64,000 nucleotides of DNA from Phylloscopus collybita (GCA_027886175.1 JAJNNQ010000075.1:5373001-5437000), one strand, 5' to 3'; counted from the first letter of the stretch, positions 35,936 through 49,449 are shown. Notes: generated by a model from the sequence alone, not told the origin. Translations and numbers: made by a program.

Positions 35936-38900
35936 ATTCTTTTGAGAATTGCTGAGCATGAAAATGCAGTGCCTATTTTCACTTGAAGGAACTTAAAAAG
36001 GGAAAGACAAAGCGGAAGAGTGAAACAGGTTTTTTGATAATAATTTAAAATATGCTTATCTTAAATCCATCTAAGCATGCATAACATAAAATGAAATGCA
36101 TGTTTTCTTTATTTTTAATTATAGATTTTTAGATTATTCAACAAGAGGTTCCAATGTGGCCCTTTGATCTTTATCTTGAAATGAAGAGCAGTAAAACAAT
36201 AGCAGCGGCATAAATTTTGCAATTGTAGTTAATGTGTGCATAGTAAGTTTACAACAATTTTTTACATTTTTTTTTCAGCCTAGTTAATTTGTTTTCTGCA
36301 TCAGTTTACAAGCTGCTGGGAAAAAAACCCCCAAATTTATTTAAGCCTTACAGACTAATATTGATCTACATAATGATGCATGGCCCATGTTTTCAAACTT
36401 TCAGACGCAGAATATACCAAAAATCGTGGAGAAATTATTCTATGGAAAAATCTTGCTGAGTGTTAAAATTCCTGTTATTAGGTCAAAATTTTCATGTCTT
36501 TTCAAATAAAATTCTGTTTGCCACAGAAGCTGATGTAAAATAATAGTAGAATTTATTTTGCCTACCTCCTAGGTTGACTCTGCATTTAGCTGTCTCGGAG
36601 GTGGATTCTGCGAAGGATTTACATCAGAACATCTGAACACGATGCTCTTATCTATCTGATTGATGAAGTGAAACTGCAGGATGCTTCACCCAATCTGCTG
36701 AAGATGTCTGCTCCTGAATGAGATGGATCTTGCCTAAATGCTAAGTCTTCCCCACAACCTTTCAGGAAGAGAATCTGGATACCGAATTCAGACATAGACA
36801 TCTACACCACAGATAACTAAAGTTAGGACTTTATTCCACCCTTGATGTCTCTAGTGGATTGAGAGGTGAACCAGGACACAGCTCTGTGTTATAAAACTCG
36901 GAAGGTCACATCTGATCCTATGAATGTGCAAAGGAAACCAACTCCCTTTAGGATAAACAACATTGGTTTTGCTTGAGTCATCATCCACAGCACAGACCCT
37001 CTGTTCCTGCTTCAGAGCATCCTAAGTGGCAGATGCTATATCATACAATTTAGAGAATGTTTTCACTCAAGCCAGAGCTCTAAAAAAGTGCAGTGAGGAA
37101 TAGAAAACCTACTGACTTATAAAATATTTACAGGTGTTAAAACAGTACAGGTCTGATATAGAAAAATCACCTCTTTTCCTGCTATTTTTCATGCTGAGAT
37201 AAAGAGGTTTCTTACCTGGTTGTCACATTGCTTTAGACATATTTCATACATTTTGGAAGTCTGAGGAATATGTCTTGATCTCTGTTTGGTTCTGCAACCC
37301 ATAATCTTACTACTCCAAATTATCGAAAATTTATTTCCATCTCTGTAGTGGAAATATGCCCATCACAAAAATAACAAATTCCTAGCATTTTTCCTGGTGT
37401 ACTTTCCATAATAATGTAAAAATATTTACCCTCATTACTTCACAAGTTTATCAGCTTTTACATTATTAGTGAGAGGTCTGCATGGGATTGAAATTTGGAG
37501 TCATATCAATGAATGACATACTTTGCAATTGGGATAAATGAGAAACTGAAAAACATTGTAATAGCAAAAAAAAAAAAAAAAAAAAAAAAAATCCTACTTC
37601 ATATTTCCATAGGGCATCACCCTTTGAAGAAATGATGACTTATCTCTGGACTCAGAAAAAGGGTATAGAACATTCTCTCTTTTTTTTCTTATACAATTTA
37701 ATTTATAATGAGGGTTCAATGAGCTTCCCTTCCTCTGTGCTAGATAATCTTTGCTCTTCTGTTCTTGCATAATTTTTGCTGAGTCTGATTTGCATTTTTT
37801 ATACAGGCAAAATAGAAACTACATAAGGTCACTTTCTGCAGGTGTGGTAGTTGACATGTCAGAAAAGCTTGGTGTCTGCTTTTTGCGCATTTTTTTGCAA
37901 TCCTATGCAACCTTTATGCAAGTCAAATTCTCAGCCTTAAAGGCAAGTATCATTAAGTTCTTATACCAGATATATAATATAAAAGTTCTCAAATTAGGCA
38001 ACTGAAAACTTCCTCCAAATGCTGCAAATCTAGCTAACTTTTTAAATATATATTTTTATTATAAGCTTATTCTACAGTCAGGACTGTGACTATTCTGTGA
38101 TACATTAAATATAAGTAGACATTGAACGGCTGGAATGGAGATTCAAATTTAGATTATTAAAAGAAATGCCAAAGTGAAAAAAAAATTGAACTAACTTTAG
38201 TTTTTCTCTTGTTCTGTCATTAAAACTCCTAAAAATTCTGCTCCTTCCCACCTGTCCCTCTTTTAACAGAGACTAGAGATGGAAGAGCCAATGGGGCTCT
38301 TATTAGGTGAGAAAATTAGGTGAGAAAAGAAAGTATTGATAAGTCAAGTGTTCATAAAAGCTACCAGGTGAAATGTGAGCAAATGAGTACTTAATGTTTC
38401 ATCATTCCATGCATTTCTCATGTTCTTTCACATGCAGTCTGGATGTTCTCTTTACAAGAAGCTCTTTTCTCAATTAGCTCCATTAGACATATAGAAGGAA
38501 AAATTTTTCCCAGCCCATGGAACTGCAGAAACATTTAGTCATTATTAAGTCATTAATAAGAACAGTAAGACACACACATATTTACAGCAAATATGGCAAT
38601 TTTACATCTCTTGTATCTAATGGAAAACTTTTTAATTTTGACTGCAAACCTCAAAGAGTCTTACTAAGTTCCACTGGACATCCAAGCACATGGAAACTCA
38701 ACTATTACTTCTCTTCAAGTATTGCAAGAATTTGGCTTGCTGAAGGAAAATGGTTCTTCTAGAAAATTACACTTCAGAAATAATGAAAGCCCAAAACCAA
38801 GCAAATCTCAAGACATAAAAAATTTCAGGCAATAAACTTAAGAGTGAAAAGGGCTTTATGCTTTAAGCAAGAACGACTCACTGTAGAGTATAATGAATAT

Positions 38901-39074
38901 ATCTGAAGAAAATTTGGTGCATATAACTGTGTGTCCCATGAGGTGCAGAAAAGTCACTTCAAATGATGCTACAGTGATCACTGTGACTTTACTTTTCTTC
39001 TTTCCACCATGCTCATGTTGTAGATGGATTTTATTCTGCTTATATCTTCCACATGAATATTTTCCGAAATTTCA
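35936..39074. other. Non-coding DNA with A26 and a possible old repeat near 36570-36860
   Basis: No gene seen. The block at 36570-36860 is less AT-rich than its surroundings and contains small motifs ('agacatctacacc', 'gatgtctctag') like those near 16645. I cannot assign it. A26 lies at 37566-37591. Confidence 0.5.
37566..37591 (+). repeat. Poly-A tract, 26 nt
   Basis: Twenty-six uninterrupted A residues. The preceding sequence shows no sign of a retrocopied gene. Confidence 0.95.
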
Positions 39075-39206
39075 TTTTGGTAGATTGACCCTGGCTGGAC
39101 ATCAGGTGCCCACCAAACCTACTCTGTCACTCCCCTCCTCATCTGAACAGGGAAGAGAAAACAAAACAAAAGGCTCCTGGGTCAAGATAAAGGCAGGGAG
39201 AGATCA

Positions 39207-39414
39207 AAGAATCTCAGAACCACTTAGGCTGGAAAAGACTGCCAAGGTCATCGAGTACAACCTCTGACTGATCACCACCTTGTCAATTAAACCACAGCAC
39301 TGAGTGCCACATCCAGTTGTTACTTGAAGACCACAAGAGATGGTGACTCCACCTGGGCAGCCTGTTCAATGCTTCACAATCTTTTCAGTGAAAAAATTCC
39401 TCATGATGTCCAAA
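39207..39414 (-). mobile_element. CR1 LINE 3' fragment nested in the LTR
   Basis: 'agaatctcagaaccactta', 'ggctggaaaagactgccaag', 'gtcatcgagtacaacctc', 'gcactgagtgccacatcc', 'gatggtgactccacctgggc' and 'ttcctcatgatgtccaa' are CR1 landmarks. LTR sequence stops before it and resumes after it. Confidence 0.87.
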
Positions 39415-39753
39415 TTGCTGTCAGCAATTGCCATCAGGTCAAAATGGAGTTCACTTGGGGAAATTAATTTAATTTGTAACCAAAGAACTGAGAGTAGAGT
39501 GAGGAGATATCAAATTAAATCTTAAAAACATCATTCCGTGACTCCATCCCCCTGCCTCCTGCTTCCCGGATTCAATTTCACTCCTGAATCCTCCACCTCA
39601 GGGAATGGTGAGTGGGAGTCATAACCAGTTCATCATGTTACCTCTGCTGCTCATTCCTCCTCACACTTCTCCCCTGCTCCAGAGTGAGGTTCCTCCCATG
39701 GGAGATAGTCCTGTGTGAGCTTCTCCAAGAAGAGTCTTTCCTGTGGGGTGCAG

Positions 39754-40249
39754 TGTAGTAATGCACTCCCACACCAAGCAGGTGTTTCCAAATAAGGAAA
39801 ATAGGTTCCAGTTTCACCCCCGACTTTTAAAAAGAAACCCTAGAACTTTCTGTTCTTCCCTTGTTGTAATTGGCCCAATGCCAGCACAGAAGCACTGATT
39901 GGGCTTTAGAAATGTACCTCAAAACCTGTTGCCAATTTCATTGGGCAAGGTGCCAAAAATCCCACCTGGACCATCAAGTACTTAAAAAACTGCACAGAGG
40001 GGCTCAGTTGCTTTTTTTGGACTGCCTTAGCAGTGTAAGAGTTTTTTCTGCACTGTGTTCGACTTATATTTCTTTTGTTTGATCATATTTGATATTTTTG
40101 TCATTATTAAAATCTTTTCTTTTACAAAGCATGGCCAGAGAAGTTGCCTCACTATTGTTAAGCCACTCTGAGAAGTTGCAGGTCAACCCTCAGACCTGAC
40201 ATATCTTCAGGTAGCTTATTACATTCTGTCCAGGTCTAAGATTTAACCA
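39754..40249 (+). mobile_element. Complete solo LTR (6-bp TSD) nested in the older LTR
   Basis: The insert starts TGTAGTAATG and ends TTTAACCA, flanked by the 6-bp direct repeat GTGCAG (39748-39753 and 40250-40255). Removing it rejoins the host LTR exactly at its 'ggggtgcag-ttcttcagg' block. TTAAAAAA (39982-39989) and ATTAAA (40106-40111) are in plus orientation as TATA-like and polyadenylation signals. A 6-bp duplication fits beta-retrovirus-like (ERVK) integrases, in contrast with the 5-bp duplications of the other solo LTRs here. Confidence 0.9.
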
Positions 40250-40886
40250 GTGCAGTTCTTCAGGAGCTGCTCCAGCATGGGTCCTTTCCATGGGGGGCAA
40301 TCCTTCAGGAAGGGGCTGCTCCAGAGCAAGTCCCCTGTGGGGTCACAAGTCCAGGCATCAAACCTACTCCAGTGTGGGCTCCTTGCTCCACAGGTCACAG
40401 GTCCATGCCATGACCCTGTTCCAGTGTGGGTTTCCACAGGGTCACAGCCTCCCTTGGGCATCCCCCTGCTCTGGGGTGGTGTCCTGCAGGTGGATATCTG
40501 CTCCCCCATGGACCCCCACAGGCTGAGGGGCACAGCTGCCTCACCTGGCTGCACCAGGGGCTGCAGGGGAACCTCAGCTCCGGCACCTGGAGCAGCTCCT
40601 GCCCCTCCCTGTGCATTCACCTGGGTATCTGTAGGGCTGTTTCTCTCATAAATTCTCGTTCCCATCCAGCTGCTGTTGCACAGCAATGTTTTTTCCCCTC
40701 TTATACCTGTTATCCCAGAGGCACTCCCACTGTTCCTGATGGGCTCAGCCTTGGCTCCACCACTGGGTCCATCTTGGAGCCAGCTGGTATGTACTGTGCT
40801 GGGCATGGGAGAACTTCCAACATCTCACAGAAGCAGTCCCTGTAACCTCCCAGCAACCAAAATCTTCTCGTATAAATGAAATAGAT

Positions 40887-42989
40887 TTAACCTTGTCACA
40901 TAAACCAGATGGATTTATATAACTTTATTTTTTTTTAAGCAGAAGTGTTATAATGGGAAAAAAATGATTGAATAAATTCTGTTTCATAACTAAAATGAGT
41001 GACTAGGACATGTCTCTACAAGGGGGATGAGTGAGAACTGTATCAGGAAATAACAGCAAAATAAACACACAGGTTTTCCTCCAGATGTGCTTAAATTGAA
41101 GGTGTGCACACTGTAAGTTCTTTGTATCATTAGCAGAGAAGAGGGGACACTTCAGCCTGTTTTCGTCCCCACAAGATGTGACATCCCTCTGGGGGGAATT
41201 TAGACTGGGAGTTGTCTACACAACAATGAATAAACTGACTCTTTACACACTCCAAGAAATCAAAAGTTTTAGTTCCCTACCAGCAGGCTGCAAGCATTTC
41301 TAGGAGCATGTTAACTGGACAGGACAGAAACACCTGTTTTCTGGGCACTGAGATATATCCCTGCATGAACAATAATATCAAAACTATTTAAATGCTGCAT
41401 AACCCTCCTATTACTATGCAGCCCTTACCAGAAGCAAATTTTCCCAAGGATGAATAGAATTCTTATTTAAGCACCTCATTTTGACACCTCAATTTAAATA
41501 AAATGTATGTATGTCCTCATAGCAAAGAAGATGTTAAAAATCAAGTTTAATTTTAATAATGATTTTGCATGACTCTTTCCTCCCTTATTGTTACCAAACT
41601 TTTTTGTCCTCAAATAAATAAAAGTGTTGAATTTAGAAAAATTTGTAAGGATACCACCCCTGGCAAGCTGCAATCGACCTTTTCCTCAGACTGACAAGAA
41701 ATGGAAGGACAGCACGAGTGGAGGTGCACCACTCTGAATATTTACTGTGGTGCTGCAGAAAACTGGGGCCACCCTTAAAAGAAGGCAGAGGAAAGTCTTC
41801 TTTTCCTCATCAACTCAGCCTAAAACAAAGAACAGAAAGTTTAAGACTCTTTCAACAGGGCAGTACTGAAGAAGAACTAAAAGCAATAAAGTCAAATAAA
41901 GTGAGCCTAGGGAAAGTTGTTGTAGTAATTCCAACTCAATTAATTTCACTGGTGTGGCAATTTTTTCCATTTTATTGCATTGTTTTATCATTTCTCTCTG
42001 TCTGAAAAAAAATAAACTCCCCACTGGTAGTTTTCCATGTCATAAATAAACATTTTTATCACTATTAGTTAACCAGTAATGCTCAAAGCATACCAGATTA
42101 TATAAAAATGTGCAGGAATAATCCTGCTTAAAAGAGCTTAAAGAATTACTTCTACATCTAGGAAACCAGCAGATGCATCAGTCTAAATTATTTCCCACTG
42201 CCAGAAATAAATATAAAATATTTAAAATAATGTAAAATACCACTCTTCCATTTCCTGACATTTGTAGAAGGCTCATGTTAACTACTTAACTGTTAACCTA
42301 CCAGGTCAACCTGTCCCTTACAAATCACTTGTTCTGGGGAGGAACATCAGAATTCATCAGATTCCATCAGATTCCATCAGATGATGGAATTCCTTATCAA
42401 CTCCTTCATAAAACAAAACAAAACTCATCAGAACTTTCATGTTCAGTCTTGGGTGCCCTTCTGATAAAAGCAAATGGAGAGAGATCGGAATTTCTTTAAA
42501 CTCAGTTTATTCCTTAAACACATTAGCAAAACTGTGTTGTTTCACCCCTTCTTTTCTTTTATTTTCTTACTTCTTTTTCCTTCTCCATTTTAATTTTCCT
42601 CATACACAACTGTCTAACTTTATGTGTCTCAGCCTTATTAAACTTGCATTGAAGCTGAGCATCTTGAGGAATGCAGCAGCGCAGAATTAATGGTGGCATG
42701 CTGCTTAAAAAAGAGGGAAGACATACTGTTTATGACATATTGCTGAAGGTGAGCAGCAGTTCACAAGATGACAAGAAGCTTGAAATCCACATCAGAGCTT
42801 CTCTGATTTGAAAGGGGCAAGTTCAGTCCTGCACAGGTTCACACCAAAAAGCTCCATTTAGCTTCTCTCCTGCTATTTGCATATCTGATGTGCATCATTA
42901 TTTTTCTGATGCTGCAGTTCAGCTTCTAATAGGGCATTGTACTAACCAGCAAGGATTACAAAGAAATGTATCTTTTTCCATTTCCTTCT
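40887..42989. other. Non-coding DNA, no gene seen
   Basis: Unique AT-rich sequence with a short tandem repeat at 42343-42390. No gene recognised. Confidence 0.55.
42343..42390 (+). repeat. 10-bp tandem repeat ending in a hairpin
   Basis: Units 'aattcatcag', 'attccatcag' and 'attccatcag' run in tandem. The last unit pairs with the following GATGGAAT, making an 8-bp perfect stem with a 4-nt loop (42371-42390). Confidence 0.85.
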
Positions 42990-43111
42990 TAGAGGAAGTT
43001 CTCAAAAAACAGGTGGGTGTGGCACTTCCCAGTTTGGTTAATGAACAAGTTGGTATTCAGTCCATGTCCTTGTAAATCTTTCCCAACCTTAATCATTCTG
43101 TGATTTGATGA
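42990..43111 (+). mobile_element. CR1 LINE, 3'-terminal fragment
   Basis: 'tctcaaaaaacaggtgggtg', 'tggcacttcccagtttggtt' and 'tcccaaccttaatcattctg' plus the tail 'tgatttgatga' match CR1 in plus orientation. 5'-truncated, ~120 bp. Confidence 0.82.
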
Positions 43112-44302
43112 TACATAAAAGTTTTGGAGATGTGAAAGAAGGGGGAGGAACTTCCATTCAGTATCTAAATATTTTTATACTACACATGGTAATTTAAGGA
43201 TGTGATAATATTTGGTAACAGTAAGGATTAGGTCAAGTGTTAAGAAGTTTAGCATTAAGTGGGGAGAAATAAAAATGGGCAGAAGGTTGAATCCTACCAT
43301 CTTCAGAGAGATACGTTTTGTTGCTTAGAAATATGAAATAAGAAATATGTAAAAAGAAAAACAGCATATTTCAGTATGTACTCTCTCAGAACAGTAAAAT
43401 CTTGACACAGGGAGGAGTTTTTCTAAGATCCTGGTAAGTGTTAAAGGTAGGTATGTAGCAAAATCCCATCTGTCTCTACAGGACCTTCTCAGACCTTCAA
43501 AATCTGCTCTTTCAATAGACATCTGTATTATATACTGATTTTCTAAGAAGAATAATTTTCTTTACTGACTGAGTGTTCATCAGATTAACTTCTTTGATTT
43601 TGCTTCCCTCCATGCTGGAGAAAAACGAAAAATTTTCTAAGTACTACACAAAGAGGTTCAGGGTTTTTTTTGTTTGTTTGTGATGTTTTGTTTCTTTTTT
43701 TCTTTTCTTTCACATGAGAAAAACTGTTGAGATTAACTAATGGAAGTGGTTGAGTATCTTCCACTTTTATTTCCATCTTCACACCAAATGGCAACAGTAG
43801 GACATTCTATTCTGTGGCTAAATCAAAGGGATTTCTTCTATATCAAGGAATCTACTCTATATCTACTCTATATTGCCCTCCATTATCTAATTTAGCCATG
43901 ATCAAAAAATCTTTAAAAATGTTTAAACATGGTTGAGGTCTGCACAAACCCCTGAATTTTATTTTTACCATAAAGATGTATGCATCTTTTAATTTTCTCC
44001 TTTGAACACATCCAGAACTGTCTGAACCTGAAAGAATGGAAGAGCTCAGAATCTCTCCAACTTCCAATGCCCTGTGGATACAAAAAGTTGTAGAAGTTAG
44101 ATTTCTTCCCTTGATGAGTTTAACCAATTGGGATCTCGGAGTCAATAACGCAGCAAAGTCGTCACAAAGCTGAGATCTTTGCAGGTGTAATGGAGTGCTA
44201 GATTTATTTTCATTGTAGTTGTCTTATTAAGATGCTACCAAGAGAAAGAGAATGATACAACAATGGAGACTGCATCTACTTTGGAATGGTTTGGAGATGT
44301 AA
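43112..44302. other. Non-coding DNA, no gene seen
   Basis: Contains a T/G-rich run at 43661-43710 and a 2x repeat of 'atctactctat' near 43850-43872. No gene recognised. Confidence 0.55.
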
Positions 44303-44442
44303 TTCATAGAATCAGAATGATTAGGGTGGTAAGGGATCTTAGCATCTAGTTCCAAGCCCCCCACCATGGGCAGGGAGCCTTCCACTAGATCAGGTTGCAC
44401 AGAGCCCCCTCCAGCCTGGCTTTGAACATCTCCACAGATTCA
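44303..44442 (-). mobile_element. CR1 LINE, 3'-terminal fragment
   Basis: Left end TTCATAGAATCAGAATG, then 'gcatctagttccaagccccc', 'accatgggcagggagccttc', 'cactagatcaggttgcacag' and 'tggctttgaacatctcc'. Well conserved, probably among the younger copies here. Confidence 0.9.
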
Positions 44443-47400
44443 ATTATTGCTTTAGTTAAAGTTAAAAGCTGTCTTTACAAAAGGAAAGACAAAAAGCTAG
44501 TTTCCTATGGTGAATCCTTTGAACAGTAAAGCAGGATGTCATGTTTCTCTCTCTAATTTTTCTATTCAGTTCATCTAGTCTTTGCAATGTCTTGCTGCTA
44601 GAGGACCTATGTTGCAGATGGGTGTTTGCAAACGGTTTCAAACTTGCTGAGCAAATGCTCTGTAAATCTTTATAACAAAATATATTTAATGACTGTAACA
44701 GCTCTGAATTACTGGGTGCTTGTGTTTTACATTCCTTTTTGGCTCCATTACCAAGGCTTAAGACCCTCATCCTTTCTCTTCCCTTCTCCATCACCTTTTT
44801 CAGCCCACCCAAAAGCAGTTGGGTATCCCTGGCTCTGTTATAGCTGCATTTTTCCAGTACATTTTCAGCTCATTTTCACTACCTACTCAGAACTGTGCAT
44901 TCTGGAGTATTGTTGTCCATTGGTGTTGTCATATGGGGTGGTTTCTTTGGGAATAATAATTAGCCATAAGCTGCTTGCCAACTATGGAAAAGCAAACAAA
45001 CAAAAAAAATTAAAATGTTTACTTGAAACTCTTTTAAACTGAAAATCCCGTTTTTGTCTGAATATGGTCCTATTATGGGCTTTCTCCACAATCTAGACAT
45101 TCTCTGTCAAAGAACATCTAGGAATTGAGAAGTTTGGAGATTTTTGTTCTATAGAATTGAGCTGAAACATATCAATTAAACATATCAATTATGATGAGAC
45201 TGGCAGACAGAAAATGACTGGAGAGGCAGATGGACAATGTGATTCCATAAAATCTGTTTCCTTGGAAAACAATGTCAAATCATGGCAGTGCCTGAATAAT
45301 GTCTGACTTTAGGAACCTTATCAGCCAGGATGTTGGTTGTTATGTGGCTGGCTGGGGATGTCTAGCTCTGTAAATTCTCCATGTCAGGCTTTGGCCTCCT
45401 CAAAGTTAGTTATTGAGACATGGTCTGATATTTTAGTTTAATTGATGCTTAATCTAATGTAGCTCACAATTACTTCAATACTAATTAAACTCTCAGAGTC
45501 TTCAAACAAAATAAATAACTTTGAGACATTTTAGTTTAGATTGTGATTTCTAAAAATTAGAAATTGTAGGCTTATATTCCTTGGTGTTCATTGGAAGGTG
45601 AAATGTTTCACCTTTGAAACATCCTTAGCCTGAGGAAAATATTAAGTATTCTTTTACTGCAATGTAAAAGACCCTTGAAACTAAACAAAACTTTTTTTTT
45701 TATTATTTGTTGGGTTAGTTTGGTTTGGTTTTATTATCAATCAAATAGCTTTTAAACTGTCTGATTAACTAAATTTAACAAAAATAGATGCCAAATAATA
45801 TATTTTGAAAATTTTCTTGTCTACACCTGTGCTAGCAAATTGAACTGAGCAAAGAAATTAAGGTAAACACTGAAAAAAGAAAAAAATCATGTAAACACTG
45901 CATCTTGATCACCTGTGTAGTTAATTAGCCAGAATGTTATTTGTGTTGTTATGGTCCTTGCCAACAAACAGTATCCTAAATATCTTTTCAAAATACAGTG
46001 AGTGACAGAAAGTTCGGGGTTCTTTTCAGATAATTATTTACTTCGTCTAGGGCCCTATAGTGAGGCTGAATTTTATATCAGATAGCATTAAAATTTCATA
46101 TTCTGCAGTTTTGCATACACAGACCATTCTATTCTCGCTGGCCTAAATTCCAGAGCAGTCTTGCACGTTTCATAAGGAATATACACAGCACAAGAGGAGA
46201 GAAAGTGGGAAACTGGATCAGTAGGATCAGAAGGGAGCACCTAGAGCTTAAGGAAAAACAGAATTTGGAGCAGAAAGGGCATTATGAAATATGTAAGGAA
46301 ATAAAAAGGAGGCTAGAAAGCCAAAAGAGATCAGTAACAAAGGAGTGGGAGGGAACAAGAGCACCAGAATTAGCTGCATAGCACAAAATCACTCACAGAC
46401 CAGACGGGAAGCTTGGACTTTATTTCAAAGGTTGCATTTACCTTTTGTCTCATTGAACATTAATTTTGTTTCACAGTTATCATGTTGCTTAATTAAAGGA
46501 AACATAATTAAATCAAAAGAACCAAAATGGAAAGAAAAGAACTGAAGACTTGAGATTTTAAAGTAACAGATCCCTTCTTTCAAGCCTAATTTTTTCCATT
46601 TATGAACAATTCTTTGCTCCACTGGTAGCATGGGGTTGCTTAATGTTTAGTGTTGTCCTGTCAATGAAAGTGGTCAACACCCACTCAGCTAAAATCTACC
46701 CACTCTGTCAAGTGCACATTCCTAAAATTCTCATTTTCAGGCTCCTGTGTGCCTTTCAAAAGGCCATTAGTGCACAGGGAGAACAATGGTCCAACTGAGT
46801 GTGGAGAATATAGCCAATTGGTACAATTACAGACACCTTAGGCTTCAAGATTTTCTGTGTGATGTCAAACCTTTATTGAGAAAATAAAAGGGAGTTATGT
46901 AAAGGCAACATTAGGCTGATCATCACAAAAAATTAACAAGAGTTATGATTTCACAGAGCAGCACCTCCATGGACATGGAAGGAATCCCACTGTTAAGAGT
47001 GTCCCTAGAGAGGAACATCCTTTTCCTGTACATTAGGCACTTTCAAAAATATAATATAATAAAAATATAGTAGCACAGTTTCAAAAAATATAATAAATAT
47101 ATGTTTATACAAATAGTTGTAGTTTTTCTGCTTGTCTCTTTACTTTGCATAAGGCCTTTCAGATTAAATTCAAAGCCCTGCTTCAAAACCTGGCTTCACT
47201 GATGACACTGGAAATTCCTGTAAGACCATGGGCATGCCTATGACAACCAACAAATTCTTAAACAAAACAGTGTATTATTTTATGCAGCACACTACCTAAT
47301 ACACCACTACTTTGTGCACTAGGAATAGTGTAAGTGGCATTATCAGCAGCAACAGATAGGAACAACAGCTTTGTTACTGTTACATATTGTGCTCCAAAGG

Positions 47401-48823
47401 AAATGCTCTGTACTCTGTACCTGAGTCACTCCTTTCCATTCCTCGTTTCTCTATGGAATTAATAGTCTTATCCATGTCTCTGTATTTCAGCCAAGATCTG
47501 GAACATGGAAGAGAAAAACAAAGTCTGTGGAAATCCAGATAGACAGGACAAACTGTTTTTTGAAAAGGTCTGGTGGTTTCTTCTAGCTTTGAAAACAACA
47601 GTAGAGTTCCCATTGACTTCTCTGTGGACAAAAATAGGCTTCTTTGTGTCATTCTCTGCATCTTCCCTCTCTTCTTTCATATGCATGAGCAGTACCTTAA
47701 GTCATCCATATTCACATTTTACTGAGTACTTTGTGTCACAGACAGCATGTCTGCATCTACAATCCTATTGCGCTGGTCCTACTGTGAAGACATTTTCTCC
47801 CTTTCAAAAATATAATAAAAATCACTGCCAGCTTATGCTCAATCACAATTTATGCAAGCATGTCCTGGTGTGACTGGAAATAATCCTTGTGGATTCACTG
47901 AACAAATTGCTGTAATTTTGTACCATTCTAAGTTCGTCTCCTCTCAGGCCTCACAGAATTTATTTATCCCATGTCGTCTAACCCCCCTAAGCAGCTAGAA
48001 CTAAAAAAAAAACAACTAGTCTTTTCTTTCTCCCATCTATCAGTGCTGCAACTACATCTATCTGCTAACATGTGGTACTGTGTTAGCAGGAACAGCAGCA
48101 CAGGTTTGGTGGCAGAAGTTACAGCAAAATCAGGAAAAACATGTCACAAGTCTCTGAGTCCAACCTGTTCAAAGGAGCGCCAACAGACAACACAAACAGC
48201 TCAAAGTGATCTGTGTTCTGCTTGGGTGGGTGAGGAAGTTAATTATGAAACCTCAGTAAGCTTAACCTGATAGTCATGGATCATGCTGAACAATCTTCTG
48301 ATCAGTTATCTTTAGTCCTAATCTTGGCTTTCCACCTGTTCTGTGAACAGCATTCAACTATTTCAGGGTCATTGACTGCCCTGGTGGCAGATGTGCATCG
48401 AGAAATACTGGTTTAATGGAGAGGAGGAGTAGTTCCTCCACTGCCTTCAGCTGGAGGTGAGAACTGTGAGCTGCCATAGCAAAGTAAGGTTTGTAATCTG
48501 CAATCATAAAAAGTATTCATCCTCAACAGTCATCTTAAAAAAATGAGCATCAGATCTGGACAGATCACACGATGAACTGTTGTTCCCCTGTGGTCTCTGA
48601 TGACATGTCCGTGCCTCTGTCAAAAGGAACAACTGATGCTCTTCAGGAAATATGTCATTTATCTATCTTCACTCTGCAGTGTTACTAATGCAGTTCTTTT
48701 TATTTTTATGGTTTCTTTTAAAACTCACATCAAACTTGGAAATGCACTGTCTGTATAGCTATCACTGTCTTAGGTGGGATATTTATATCAGAGACTTACA
48801 CACTTATTTCTCCATTAGGTGTA
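44443..48823. other. Non-coding DNA, no gene seen
   Basis: Unique sequence. The 138-codon frame at 44626-45042 and the 122-codon frame at 47505-47873 have no recognisable domain. An A/T-rich patch with repeated 'aaaatataataa' lies at 47044-47101. The purine-rich block at 46180-46350 is not assigned. Confidence 0.5.
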
Positions 48824-48882
48824 TTTTTTTATTTATTTATTTATTTATTTATTTAGTAGTTGTTGTTGTTGTTGTTGTTGTC
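48824..48882 (+). repeat. Compound microsatellite (TTTA)n-(GTT)n
   Basis: About seven TTTA units followed directly by about eight GTT units. Confidence 0.93.
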
Positions 48883-49021
48883 CATCACTGAAAAAGCTGA
48901 GGACTTCTAAATTGGGAAAAAAAAGCTCAAGGCAGCAGTTTTAGAATGGATTCCAGGGTGGCACATGGGCTTCATCAGGTGTTCTGAACCATTATTGAAA
49001 GAGAAGATGTATTACAAGCTC

Positions 49022-49449
49022 TGTATTGACAGGGTAAATTTTCTCTTGAGTAGATGGTACAGTGATGTGTTTTGGATTGAGTATAACACAGTGATGTTTT
49101 GGTTGTTTCTAAGCAGTGCTTACTTTAAATCAGGGACTGTCCAGTATCTCAAACTCAGCTATTAAGGAGGTGCACAAAAAAGAGGGCAGGGAGCACAACC
49201 AGAACAGGTGACCTGAGCTGGAAAAAGGGATGTTTAATAGCACAGAACATCATGCCCAATATACAAACTGGGGGGAGCTGACTTTGAGCCAGTGATCACT
49301 GCTCAGGGGTGGGATGGGCACTGGTCAGTGAGCCCTGAGCAATGGTACTGTGCATCACTTGTTACTCTCGGGTTTTGTTACTCACTCTCCCCTTATTTTT
49401 TTATTGTTGTTACTATTATTACTACTCTTACTACTACTCTTACTACTAT

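Larger units (their letters stand above)
39075..40886 (-). mobile_element. ERV LTR, minus strand, split by two later insertions
   Basis: Three pieces of one LTR lie in order: about 39075-39206, 39415-39753 and 40250-40886. Landmarks on the plus strand are 'ttgaccctggctgg' and 'ggtgcccacc' at the left, 'cttggggaaattaatttaat' in the middle, and the repeated 'gctccag..tggg' and 'cctgcaggtggatatctgct' at the right, ending in a degraded 'accaaaatcttctcgtataa'. The element at 54308 is the same family in plus orientation, with the intact start TGTATTGGGTTTGTGTGG. A 187-codon minus-strand frame lies within it (40243-40806) but is not a gene. Outer duplications could not be identified. Confidence 0.85.

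Noticed and set aside
40243..40806. 187-codon open frame on the minus strand, with overlapping 133- and 139-codon frames on the plus strand
   Set aside because: All are in the GC-rich repeated blocks of an ERV LTR; open frames on both strands reflect composition.
44626..45042. 138-codon plus-strand frame with hydrophobic stretches
   Set aside because: No recognisable family, an overlapping frame on the opposite strand, and no promoter, splice or codon-use evidence.
46180..46350. Possible CR1 ORF or gag-like remnant in a purine-rich block
   Set aside because: Similarity to CR1 internal sequence was too weak to hold beyond a few short words.
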